From contig JARBTQ010000005.1 in assembly GCA_029240075.1 (NCBI GenBank), forward strand, positions 39,588 to 103,587: a DNA stretch of 64,000 bases. The letters run 5' to 3'. The stretch is from Chlamydiales bacterium (GTDB lineage Bacteria > Chlamydiota > Chlamydiia > Chlamydiales > JARBTQ01). The notes beneath the pieces are model-generated. The model saw only the letters and a list, made by a program, of their open reading frames with translations, searched no databases and was not told the DNA's origin. Of the stretch, positions 9,605 to 18,115 are shown piece after piece (positions within the stretch are counted from its first letter, which is position 1; each line of letters starts with the position of its first letter). The translations under genes and the position numbers were made by a program.

Positions 9605-9829
9605 TTATTTTTCAACCCATCGATCGCCATTTTTAATATATTTCTTTTCCACAGCAGACCATGCTACTTTATGGCAAACTGACTCATGCGAAGAATCATC
9701 TTTTCGTTTGTCTGGATCTTTATACTCCTCCCATGCATGATTAAATGCTTCCATATAAATAGATTGAGCGTGAGCAGGTAAATTGTTACGGACTGAATCG
9801 GGTAAATCTTTAGTTTTTTGGTAAGGCAT
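9605..9829 (-). CDS. chaB: ChaB family protein
   Basis: A 74-aa protein that matches the ChaB fold over its whole length: DLPDSVRNNLPAHAQSIY, then AFNHAWEEYKDP and a C-terminal HKVAWSAVEKKY helix. ChaB was named for a proposed link to the ChaA cation antiporter, but the biochemical role is unsettled; it is a small soluble helical protein. The open frame extends upstream, but the start at 9829 is set by AAGGAG seven bases before the ATG and by the family's usual N-terminus MPY. It begins 13 bp after the stop of the YyaL-like gene, so the two are almost certainly cotranscribed. No chaA is visible in the window. Confidence 0.9.
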   Translation of the reverse strand: MPYQKTKDLPDSVRNNLPAHAQSIYMEAFNHAWEEYKDPDKRKDDSSHESVCHKVAWSAVEKKYIKNGDRWVEK

Positions 9830-9842
9830 GTGAAACTCCTTA

Positions 9843-11945
9843 TTATTTAGAATTAATAGCTTGAAGTTCTTTTTTGATCTTTTCAAGATCAGTAAGAGGG
9901 GCCAGGCATGTGTAATTACGACAAATATACAAAGTTGCCTGTCCATTGACTGGTTTTTTCCCTTTTAGTAAGGAAAGAAGTTGCTCCTCTTCGGGAATTG
10001 TATTGTCGTAATGTGCCACCAAGGCATGGGGAAGGTAATGTTCAGCTAATATTTGCTGTAACGTTAAGTATTCTTTCGAAGAGGGGATTCCACTTAGAAC
10101 TAACAAAGTTGGAGGTTCCGCCAAAAAGTTAATAAGACTAAGACTACGTCCAAAAGCAGTAGGGTATTCTCTGATTCTTTCAGCATACGAATTGATCGCT
10201 TGTTGTGCGTATACTTTCCATTCAGATTGATCAAAATACAAGCTCATTTTCGCCAATACTTCTGCCGCTATTGCATTAGGATTGGGAAGTGCATCATCAT
10301 TTCCCTCTCGAGGACGCAGATAAAGCGATTCATGCTCATGAGCCGTATTATAAAAACTTTTACTGCTTTGATCATGAAAGTCTTGAATCATAATTGTACA
10401 TAGATGAGCAGCTTCTTTTATGTATTGAGGCTTAGCGCTTGCTTCATAAAGTGCAATCAAAGACTTAATAAGATAGGCGTAATCTTCTAGATAAGCTTCC
10501 AGGTGAGCTTTATGTGAGCGGTAAGTGCGCAATAAACGTCCATCTGGTTTGCGAAGTTTTTGCAAAATAAAATTAGCAGCACCTTCTGCAGCGTGTAAGT
10601 AGCGAGATTGGTGTAACAAATGGCCACATTTTGCTAGAGCCTCAATCATAAGCCCATTCCAGCTAGTCAAAATTTTATCATCTGTAGCAGGGGGAGTTCG
10701 TTGCTTTCTAATCCTGTGAAGCCTTATACGGCAACGTTCTAGTAGATCAATTAATTCTTGGGGAGTTAACTCAAATTTTTGAGCTAGTTTTTCCACATTA
10801 TGTGTAACATGTAGGATGTTTTTGCCTTCCCAGTTCCCCTGTTTTGTCACACCATAGTATTCACAAAATATTTTTGCTTCTCCAGAATAGAGAGCGTTGG
10901 TAATTTCATCATAGTTCCATACATAAAATTTACCCTCTTCCCCTTCCGAATCAGCATCGATAGCACTATAAAAGCCCCCTTCGGAAGAAGTCATCTCTCT
11001 GATGATGAATTCTGCTGTCTCTCTTAGGATGCACTTATAATATAAGTTCTTTGTAACTTGGTAAAGTTCACAGTAGTTTTGCATTAAAAGCGCATTATCG
11101 TACAGCATCTTTTCAAAATGGGGAACCAACCATTTCTCATCAACCGAATAGCGGGCAAATCCCCCTCCCAGTTGATCATAAATTCCCCCTTTTGCCATAT
11201 GATCCAACGTCGAACGTACAATGTTAAGGGCCTCAAAATCATCAGTTCGCTGCGACCAATATAATAAAAGATTTAATGCGTGTGTAGGGGGGAATTTAGG
11301 AGCATCGCCAAATCCGCCAAATTGCTTATCGAACTCTATTTTCCAGTCATTTACTGCATCTGCCACATCAGAAAGACCTAATTCTAATCCTACACCCTGT
11401 TGACCCGAATTTGAAACGTATAGTTCTTGTAGATGATCAGTAATTCGCCCTGCTTGTGCTATAAGGCGTTGGCGATCTTCTTGCCAAAGCTGTGCAATGT
11501 GTTGTAAAATTTTATTAAAGCCGGGTATCCCATTACGATCTTCAGGTGGAAAGTAGGTCCCCGCAAAAAAAGGTTTTTGTTGAGGAGTTAAAAAAACTGT
11601 CATAGGCCATCCCCCGTGGCCTTGATTAAAAGCGACAGTAGCGGCCATATAAATCTCATCTAAATCGGGGCGCTCCTCTCGATCAACCTTGATGCATACG
11701 AAATGACGGTTCATTAGCGCTGCGATAGATTCATTTTCGAATGATTCCTTTTCCATCACATGGCACCAGTGACAAGCTGAGTATCCAATACTTAGTAAAA
11801 TAGGGGAATTTTCCTGTTTGGCTTTATGTAAAGCTTCCGCTCCCCAAGGATACCAATTAACAGGATTATGGGCATGTTGCAGCAGATAAGGACTTGTTTC
11901 ATGAACCAAATGATTTGTATAGCGTGGCTTTGACTCTAAACTCAT
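9843..11945 (-). CDS. YyaL/SSP411 family thioredoxin-domain protein
   Basis: A 700-aa protein of the DUF255/YyaL family (human SPATA20). The N-terminal thioredoxin-like domain has the diagnostic SACHWCHVM motif, with C58 and C61 forming the CxxC pair, preceded by NPVNWYPWG and followed by [14 protein letters not shown] and [11 protein letters not shown]. The remainder is an alpha/alpha-barrel similar to six-hairpin sugar-processing enzymes, including [17 protein letters not shown] and [16 protein letters not shown]. Length is normal for the family. Substrate and reaction are unknown; a redox or carbohydrate-related role has been suggested for the family. It is followed closely by chaB and is divergent from a rhodanese gene, with a shared promoter region of about 90 bp. 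Confidence 0.92.
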   Translation of the reverse strand: MSLESKPRYTNHLVHETSPYLLQHAHNPVNWYPWGAEALHKAKQENSPILLSIGYSACHWCHVMEKESFENESIAALMNRHFVCIKVDREERPDLDEIYMAATVAFNQGHGGWPMTVFLTPQQKPFFAGTYFPPEDRNGIPGFNKILQHIAQLWQEDRQRLIAQAGRITDHLQELYVSNSGQQGVGLELGLSDVADAVNDWKIEFDKQFGGFGDAPKFPPTHALNLLLYWSQRTDDFEALNIVRSTLDHMAKGGIYDQLGGGFARYSVDEKWLVPHFEKMLYDNALLMQNYCELYQVTKNLYYKCILRETAEFIIREMTSSEGGFYSAIDADSEGEEGKFYVWNYDEITNALYSGEAKIFCEYYGVTKQGNWEGKNILHVTHNVEKLAQKFELTPQELIDLLERCRIRLHRIRKQRTPPATDDKILTSWNGLMIEALAKCGHLLHQSRYLHAAEGAANFILQKLRKPDGRLLRTYRSHKAHLEAYLEDYAYLIKSLIALYEASAKPQYIKEAAHLCTIMIQDFHDQSSKSFYNTAHEHESLYLRPREGNDDALPNPNAIAAEVLAKMSLYFDQSEWKVYAQQAINSYAERIREYPTAFGRSLSLINFLAEPPTLLVLSGIPSSKEYLTLQQILAEHYLPHALVAHYDNTIPEEEQLLSLLKGKKPVNGQATLYICRNYTCLAPLTDLEKIKKELQAINSK

Positions 11946-12036
11946 AACAGCTCCTTTAATTTTGCTAGCACCTACGGCTTAACTTCTAAAAATTATAGAA
12001 CTGTAATAAAACAATTTGCAACAGGATATTTTAGAT

Positions 12037-12390
12037 ATGGATGATTATACAAAAGAAAAGGCTTCCCTATTAGTAGAAACTATAGCTCCTGCGCAAGTTA
12101 AGCAGGCATTAGACCAAGGTATAAGTATCTTAATTATTGATGTACGCGAAGAAGAGGAGTATACACAAGAACATATTAAGGAGGGTTATCTCTTACCGTT
12201 ATCCTTATTTTATCCTCAAAAAGTCCCCATAGAAAGCCCCAACCAGTTGGTTGTTTTTCAGTGCCGTAGCGGTGCCCGCTCTTATATGGCAGCCCAACAA
12301 TTTAAAAAGGCTTATCCTCATATTAGAGCCGCAAACTTAGAAGGGGGAATTATTGCTTGGAAAAAGGCTGGTTTAGTCACTCAAACCTAA
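12037..12390 (+). CDS. Rhodanese-like sulfurtransferase
   Basis: A single-domain rhodanese of 117 aa. The DVREEEEYTQEHI segment and the active-site loop CRSGAR (Cys at residue 76 from this start) are typical; the cysteine would carry a persulfide for transfer to a thiophilic acceptor. The C-terminal NLEGGIIAWKKAGL is also standard. An upstream TTG at 12016 is in frame, but the ATG at 12037 is preferred because AGGA lies about 11 bases before it. It is divergent from the YyaL-like redox protein, which might imply a shared thiol theme, although that is only inference. Confidence 0.88.
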   Translation: MDDYTKEKASLLVETIAPAQVKQALDQGISILIIDVREEEEYTQEHIKEGYLLPLSLFYPQKVPIESPNQLVVFQCRSGARSYMAAQQFKKAYPHIRAANLEGGIIAWKKAGLVTQT

Positions 12391-12463
12391 TAATAAATAA
12401 ATTTGGTGTAAGAACTGCATATCTATGTTATGGTGCGAAATATTTTTTATAGGAGTTAAAAAT

Positions 12464-13633
12464 ATGGACCCAACAGTACTACCAACATTTTCTTACACAA
12501 TAACAAAAAAACAGCTTGATACAGGATTAAGGGGAGTTCCCGTCGGATATTGTGCAACTTCATCTGTAGATCCTGTGAAAGGACTATTCTATGCCGGTGT
12601 TCCTATCGAGCAATTGGCCATTTGGAAACCACAAGAAGTGATCTACCTTTTAAAGACAGGAAAAAGGGGAACGGTTAAGGAGATTGAACAATTATGGATG
12701 CAGATAAAGGAGAAAGGCAATTGTAGATCGGAATTGTTACATAGTATACAGAAACAATCGACTCATTTAGCTCCAATGCTTGCGTTGAGTTATGCTCTGC
12801 TTGAATGCAATATATGGGAGTCATCTGAAGGTTACGCAGAAGATGGATTAAACATCATAGCTAAAATTCCACAAATTGTCGCTACTATCATCAATTCTCA
12901 TGCAGGGTGGGGAGAAACCCCAGCTTCGAATCCTAGTTTAGGGTATATAGAAAATTTTGTTAGTATGTTAAATGTACCCAATGTTGATAAGCAAAAGCTT
13001 GCCCAGGTTATGGAACTCTTTAATATCTTACACTATGATCATGGAGGGGGTAACCTTTCTACCTTTGTTGCTAAAGCCGTTGCTTCAGGCTTACAAAATA
13101 TGTACAATTCCTTGCTCACCGCAATGCTGGCTTTAGATGGCCCTCTACACGGAAATGCAAACCAGGGAGCTTTGAGCTTTATTCAAAAAGTTATTTCGCA
13201 ATGTAAGAATGAGTTGACTGCTGAAAAAGTACAATCTGTAGTCCGGGAACATTTAATGCACGATAAAGTTCCAGGTTTTGGGCACGCTGTTTTGCGTATT
13301 GAGGATCCAAGAGCACAAGTTTTTTATAAAGCAGCACAAGAACTTTATCCAGAAAATAACTTAATAAAAGCTGCTTTATTGCTGAGGGAAGAAGCTCCAA
13401 AAGTTTTACAGGAAATTACTAAAACGAATAATCCTTATCCTAATGTAGATGCTATTTCGGGAGCTCTTTTGAGTGCTGCAGGATTTTCTTATCCTGAATA
13501 TTTTACACTGTTATTTGGTATGTCGCGTATCGTAGGAATTGCTTTACAAATTACTTACGAGCGATGTGAGGCAAGAGAAGGCAAAGGAACACCAATCGTA
13601 AGACCTAAGTATATCTACAAACCTAGATCTTAA
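12464..13633 (+). CDS. gltA: Citrate synthase
   Basis: A 389-aa citrate synthase, which condenses oxaloacetate and acetyl-CoA to citrate at the entry of the TCA cycle. The catalytic triad is complete: His229 in LDGPLHGNANQG, His274 in VPGFGHAVLRIEDPR and Asp329 in YPNVDAISGALL. The spacings of 45 and 55 residues match the classical His274/His320/Asp375 arrangement. The GFGHAVLR...DPR form resembles the short, mitochondrial-like citrate synthases. The start at 12464 is fixed by AGGAG eight bases upstream; a longer in-frame extension lacks a binding site. Pathogenic Chlamydiaceae are known to lack this enzyme, so its presence points to an environmental chlamydia with a fuller TCA cycle. Confidence 0.95.
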   Translation: MDPTVLPTFSYTITKKQLDTGLRGVPVGYCATSSVDPVKGLFYAGVPIEQLAIWKPQEVIYLLKTGKRGTVKEIEQLWMQIKEKGNCRSELLHSIQKQSTHLAPMLALSYALLECNIWESSEGYAEDGLNIIAKIPQIVATIINSHAGWGETPASNPSLGYIENFVSMLNVPNVDKQKLAQVMELFNILHYDHGGGNLSTFVAKAVASGLQNMYNSLLTAMLALDGPLHGNANQGALSFIQKVISQCKNELTAEKVQSVVREHLMHDKVPGFGHAVLRIEDPRAQVFYKAAQELYPENNLIKAALLLREEAPKVLQEITKTNNPYPNVDAISGALLSAAGFSYPEYFTLLFGMSRIVGIALQITYERCEAREGKGTPIVRPKYIYKPRS

Positions 13634-13639
13634 TCAATT

Positions 13640-13684
13640 TTAGATAGAGCTTAAGTAACCCTTAGGCTCTATCTAAGCTTTTAA
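13640..13684 (+). terminator. Rho-independent terminator after citrate synthase
   Basis: TTAGATAGAGCTTAAG (13640-13655) and CTTAGGCTCTATCTAA (13661-13676) form a 16-bp stem with a single G-T wobble and a 5-base loop, followed by GCTTTTAATTTT. It starts seven bases after the gltA stop codon. Confidence 0.85.
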
Positions 13685-13686
13685 TT

Positions 13687-15651
13687 TTAAGTGGCAAAAC
13701 TCTGTTGAGAGCTTAAAATAATAGAAGTTTCCAATATCTTTTCTTCTATTTTTTCTAATAAGAAAGAGAATACAATTTTCGCAAGTTGTAGTTTATCAGC
13801 TTCTAGACCTAATCGTTCTTCGAGTTCAAGAGGTGTCAGTGTCTGGAGGCAATGATGTATATTTTTAGTTCTCTCATACAAATTAACTTTTTCGTTTGAT
13901 AGAGGTATAACTAGCTTCGATCCAGCTTTTATAAGGAGATTAATCATACTTTTAAAGTCTTCTTCATCCCCTGTATCGTAGTTTATTGATTCGATCAAAT
14001 CTTTAATGAAAAGACTAAGGGGTGTTTCACCCTCTTTGTTTTGATAAGAAATATCAGCTTTATGCTTAAGTAAAGTTAGGATGATCTCTTTTTTGGCCTT
14101 TATGTTATCTAATTTAGGTTTAGCGCACCAGAGATGGAGGGGGGTATTTCCATCTAAATTTGGTATATTGGGATCAGCCCCTATTTCCAGTAACTTATCT
14201 ACAAGGATTTTTACCTCAACTTCTGCAAAGGAAACTGTAAGATGCATTAAAGTTCTTCCTTTAACGTCTTTTTGGTTAACATCCATTTCTAGAATGCTGA
14301 GCATCTTTAGTTTTTCCCACAACTCTTGAATTGGTACATTATGAATAGGGTTGGCTGCAAATGATAGGAGTAAGTGTAGGAAATTATCTTCAGATCTAAA
14401 TGTACAATGCAGTTTTTTCGTTGAGCATGCCATACGATCTAAGGCTTTGAAAGGAAGGTAAAGCCACAAGAGTTGATCCCAATTAAGGGAGCATTGCTCA
14501 TAACCAGGATCTTGATTACTATAAAAAGGGCTTTTTGCTTGAACTTCTGCAAAATCAGGGCAAAATGAAAGTAAATTTAGGATAAAAGCAACCCTCTTTA
14601 TCGATAAATTTTTATCCCTAATCCATAAGCTGATTTGTTGTATAAAATCGATTATAAATCTGGCAGTCTCAGTTTGCGAATAATACTTGCTAAAATCAAT
14701 TCCAGCAGCAATCATGACCTGTGCCATATTAAACTTTTGCATTTTAATTGCATTTAAAATGCCTTCGCAATGTTCTTTAGGGTGTTTATTGTGGTATTTA
14801 GATAAAAGCCCTTGAAATAGTAACTCCCAATTTTCTTTTTGGATAGCTAGTTGTATGTTAGCTAAATAAACTTCAGCATCCCAACTACGTGATCTAAGCG
14901 AAAAGTTTGATTCTGGAGCCAAAACAGTACTGGAGGTACTAATTTTTAATTTATCAAAATCTTTTTCAATCCCATAACCTGGATAAGGTGTTATATTTTT
15001 TATTTTTTCAACTATTTCTTCTATAAAATAGGAGAAGGAGTGATCTAAAGTATTTGTTTGATCAATTTCTATTAAATTTTTAACAAGATCCTTTAACTTA
15101 TCTGCTGTACTATGAACTTTGCTTTCATAAGGCATTAAATTGGAGATCAAACATAATAAAGGGAGCAATTCATCCTTTGAATCTACAGAAAGGGCTATTT
15201 CTTTATAGCAATAGACTGTAAATCTTCTTAGGCTGTTTCGTTCATTCAAAGTAAGTGTACTTGGTAAATTAGAATAAATCGATTCTTTAAATAACAATTG
15301 TAATTGTTTAAACTCTTTAGTTGAATCTGACCTCATATGAAGTACTTGGGGATAAAGTATTGCAAGCATGCCTAAAACAGCTTTAAACTGCTTATTTGAC
15401 TTTTGTGCAACAGAGGACTGTATTGTCTCGAAAAATAACTTACAACTACATTGCAGTGAGTGAACGCTTTTATCATCAAGATAAGATTGAATAGTATGTA
15501 ACATGTCGTAGGGCAAATCCAAGAGACTCTTCGTTACAATTTCAGAGATGGAGTCATCATTATTGAATAAACGACGCTTCATGGAAGGGGGATTAGCTGA
15601 ATTTGGTGTTTGTACTGAATATTGGATTGGGCTAATAGGGGAGTTCGGCAT
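13687..15651 (-). CDS. F-box and ankyrin-repeat protein, candidate host-directed effector
   Basis: A 654-aa protein with an F-box-like motif at about residues 40-80 (LLDLPYDMLHTIQSYLDD followed by SLQCSCKLFF) and ankyrin repeats at about 455-560 (KGRTLMHLT, DGNTPLHLWCAK, EGETPLSLF). F-boxes bind Skp1 in eukaryotic SCF ubiquitin ligases, and bacteria that live in amoebae secrete such proteins to redirect host ubiquitination; ankyrin repeats would select the target. The middle of about 350 residues is helical and unassigned. No Sec signal peptide is seen, which suits type III or IV secretion. No Shine-Dalgarno is evident before the ATG. The effector role is inference from domain architecture. 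Confidence 0.85.
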   Translation of the reverse strand: MPNSPISPIQYSVQTPNSANPPSMKRRLFNNDDSISEIVTKSLLDLPYDMLHTIQSYLDDKSVHSLQCSCKLFFETIQSSVAQKSNKQFKAVLGMLAILYPQVLHMRSDSTKEFKQLQLLFKESIYSNLPSTLTLNERNSLRRFTVYCYKEIALSVDSKDELLPLLCLISNLMPYESKVHSTADKLKDLVKNLIEIDQTNTLDHSFSYFIEEIVEKIKNITPYPGYGIEKDFDKLKISTSSTVLAPESNFSLRSRSWDAEVYLANIQLAIQKENWELLFQGLLSKYHNKHPKEHCEGILNAIKMQKFNMAQVMIAAGIDFSKYYSQTETARFIIDFIQQISLWIRDKNLSIKRVAFILNLLSFCPDFAEVQAKSPFYSNQDPGYEQCSLNWDQLLWLYLPFKALDRMACSTKKLHCTFRSEDNFLHLLLSFAANPIHNVPIQELWEKLKMLSILEMDVNQKDVKGRTLMHLTVSFAEVEVKILVDKLLEIGADPNIPNLDGNTPLHLWCAKPKLDNIKAKKEIILTLLKHKADISYQNKEGETPLSLFIKDLIESINYDTGDEEDFKSMINLLIKAGSKLVIPLSNEKVNLYERTKNIHHCLQTLTPLELEERLGLEADKLQLAKIVFSFLLEKIEEKILETSIILSSQQSFAT

Positions 15652-15913
15652 AAAATAAGTAAAAATGGTCGAATTTTGAGTTAGTAAATATAAAGTTTAT
15701 AATCATTTTTAGAACCTCTGTATCATATCTAGATACCATCGTTAAGATCCATACTTATTTAAAAATAAAGAAATCGTCAAATTGGCAAAATGAGCCCCCT
15801 TTTTAATCTTGTGTGAACATAGAAAGTTAAAAAGGAGAGAACTGATATATAGAAAGGACTTACTATAAGCTGTAAGGAGGTAAAATTGATAAAGCTAGTG
15901 TAAAGGATTGAAT

Positions 15914-17749
15914 TTATTCTTCAAATAACTTTAAAGAATCTAAAATAACATTTGTAACTCCTAGCCTTAATTTTGCATTAGTTTCCGAATCATCCGAATT
16001 TAAGGCTAAACCATTATTAAAGGCAGTAAAGGCTGTCTCAAAGTCTTTTATCTCAAAAAGTATATTCCCTAAGTATAAGTAAATTTGAGCGTATAGCTGT
16101 GGGCTATCAACCCAAAAAAGAACATCCCCTTGAGGCTCTTCGATAATACCTTTTTTCATTGCAGGATTAAGGTCCAGTAGCAAAATAGTTCTGATTGTAT
16201 CGATGGCTAGTTCAACTTTTCCCCATTTGATGTAAATCTTTATAAGGCTAAAGTCTAATTGTTCTCTTATTAAGTAATTTTTGGAATTAAGCATAATTCC
16301 TTCTTTAATATAATCTGTAGCTTCAGAGTAATGCTTAGAATGAGCATAAGCCTGCCCTAAATAAAGTAGTAATGCGGCACGTAGAAAATCATCAGTATCA
16401 TTATTTTTTAGAAATGGTTCAATAAGTTCAACGACTTCTCTATATTGCTTCAAGTTCATATAAGCACTACTCAGGTGGACCATAAGCTTAGTTTGTAAAA
16501 TAAGATTAGGCATTACATCAACTAGAGGTAATAAAAGCTTTATAACTTTTTTATAGCGCTTTAAACCAATGTAGGCATAGCTTAAGTTCAAAGTTACTTT
16601 TAAATCAGTAATCCCATTTTCTTGATTGCTTCTGAATGCATCATCGAATAATTTAACAGCTTGCTTGTACTGTTTTGCTAGTATGTAGGCTAGTCCAAGT
16701 TCATTTTTGATTTCAGCTTTCAACGATATATCATCGTGTGGTATTTCAATTGAAGAAGATAGAATTTCACAAGCCAAATCATATTTTTTTAATTTACGAT
16801 AGAGAGAACCTTGCCTATGATTAAGGATTGCTTTGGCTAGAGGCTCTTCATCCATCTCTTCTCGAGTAGAATTTATAATATCAACAGCTTTTTCCATCTT
16901 TTGAGCTTGCTCATAAGCACATGCAAGCTCAGAAAGAAGCATTGCTTTCAGAGACTTATATTTATGATTAATTTTAAGAATAGTTTTTAAAAAGACTATA
17001 GCTGTCTCTAATTCATTGATAGTAGTATGAAGTTTACCAAAAATAAGGAATAAAAAAATAAACTCTATACTGAGATCGTAAACCTTTACCGAGATAGCAG
17101 ATTGCAATAGTTTGATTGCATCATCAGGCTTATGGAGCTTGTATAAAATGGCGCTAATAATAAAATTTCGATAGTGGCTAAAGGGTTTGCTATCTTCATC
17201 ACTAATGGAATGTCTAGAATTTTTTATAGTTAGCAGTAGCTTCTCTAAATCCTTTATATTGTATGAACCATTGAGAAAGCCCCAAAAGGCTTTAATTTTA
17301 TGTTCTTCAGGTAAACAAAATAGTAAAAAAGGATCGTCTGCTGATAGTTCTACCGTAAAGTCTGTAAATTTTATTACAAATTCATATGTTAAACTTTGAT
17401 TAGCCATTAAAGAATTAAAATCTTCATAGTCTAGCATAGAACTATAGGTAGTATGGATTTGTGTATCAGAGATACAGTCCGTCTTAATTCTATAATTCTT
17501 TATTTTTGAATCTAACTTTACTTTATCTTTAAGGGAGGATTCTGTTTTTCGATAAGGGTCAAAATTGTGTTTCAACTGCCTTGTTGCTTCGACGGCAGCA
17601 TCTGTAGCCTTTAGATTGTTGGTGGTGACAAGTTCAGATAAGTTTTTTAAGGCAATAATCTCCTTTTTTAATTTTAAAAGTTGCTCTTTAGTGTTATCTA
17701 TCTCTAAAAAAAGTCTGGTTGGATCTATAAGAATTTCTGAAACGTTCAT
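15914..17749 (-). CDS. TPR-repeat protein, 611 aa
   Basis: An all-helical protein built of degenerate tetratricopeptide repeats from about residue 190 to the C-terminus; examples are ELGLAYILAKQYKQAVKLF and LYLGQAYAHSKHYSEATDY. The first 130 residues contain a coiled-coil segment (KEQLLKLKKEIIALKNL) and unassigned sequence. TPR superhelices mediate protein binding, and in intracellular bacteria they may be chaperones or effectors. No catalytic domain, signal peptide or membrane helix is visible. A 9-bp inverted repeat (CCTTTTTAA/TTAAAAAGG at 15798-15835) lies between this gene and the F-box gene downstream. The ATG at 17749 lacks an obvious ribosome binding site. Confidence 0.8.
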   Translation of the reverse strand: MNVSEILIDPTRLFLEIDNTKEQLLKLKKEIIALKNLSELVTTNNLKATDAAVEATRQLKHNFDPYRKTESSLKDKVKLDSKIKNYRIKTDCISDTQIHTTYSSMLDYEDFNSLMANQSLTYEFVIKFTDFTVELSADDPFLLFCLPEEHKIKAFWGFLNGSYNIKDLEKLLLTIKNSRHSISDEDSKPFSHYRNFIISAILYKLHKPDDAIKLLQSAISVKVYDLSIEFIFLFLIFGKLHTTINELETAIVFLKTILKINHKYKSLKAMLLSELACAYEQAQKMEKAVDIINSTREEMDEEPLAKAILNHRQGSLYRKLKKYDLACEILSSSIEIPHDDISLKAEIKNELGLAYILAKQYKQAVKLFDDAFRSNQENGITDLKVTLNLSYAYIGLKRYKKVIKLLLPLVDVMPNLILQTKLMVHLSSAYMNLKQYREVVELIEPFLKNNDTDDFLRAALLLYLGQAYAHSKHYSEATDYIKEGIMLNSKNYLIREQLDFSLIKIYIKWGKVELAIDTIRTILLLDLNPAMKKGIIEEPQGDVLFWVDSPQLYAQIYLYLGNILFEIKDFETAFTAFNNGLALNSDDSETNAKLRLGVTNVILDSLKLFEE

Positions 17750-18115
17750 GGAATTGCAGGAGTTTATATTATGCTTAATTTATATAAGTTCATAATATTA
17801 ATTCATTTTAATTTATTGAAAAATATATTTTTCCTTCTATTAAATCTTTAGGGCATCTCCTTTTTCTGGACAGTAGACCATAAGAATCGATTTATATCAT
17901 ATTTTTAATGTAATTTTTACTTCCTAGAGTATCAAATGTATAAGGCAATATAAATTCCTAGAAACCATTTTAGAATTTTTTGAAAAGAGTATGAAAGTTA
18001 AAATAGGACCCGTCAGTCTAAAGTGACTAAGCTAGATTTAAGTTTATGACTAGAATGTTTAGCATAAATGCTCAAACTAAATATTATTCTCTGTTTGTTA
18101 GGAGGGGCCGCCACA
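17750..18115. other. Divergent promoter region, 366 bp
   Basis: This AT-rich stretch separates the minus-strand TPR gene from the plus-strand SIS-domain gene and must hold both promoters. I see no convincing -10/-35 pair, no RNA gene and no repeat beyond a short GTCA/TGAC dyad near 18012-18027. Confidence 0.4.

Noticed and set aside
9605..9946. 113-aa version of the ChaB gene
   Set aside because: The first 39 residues overlap the end of the YyaL-like gene and lack family similarity; the AAGGAG and conserved MPY fix the start at 9829.
12401..12420. Weak sigma-54-like spacing (TTGG...TGCA) before citrate synthase
   Set aside because: The GG-N10-GC spacing is present but the -24 box lacks the essential GGCA; chance is as likely.
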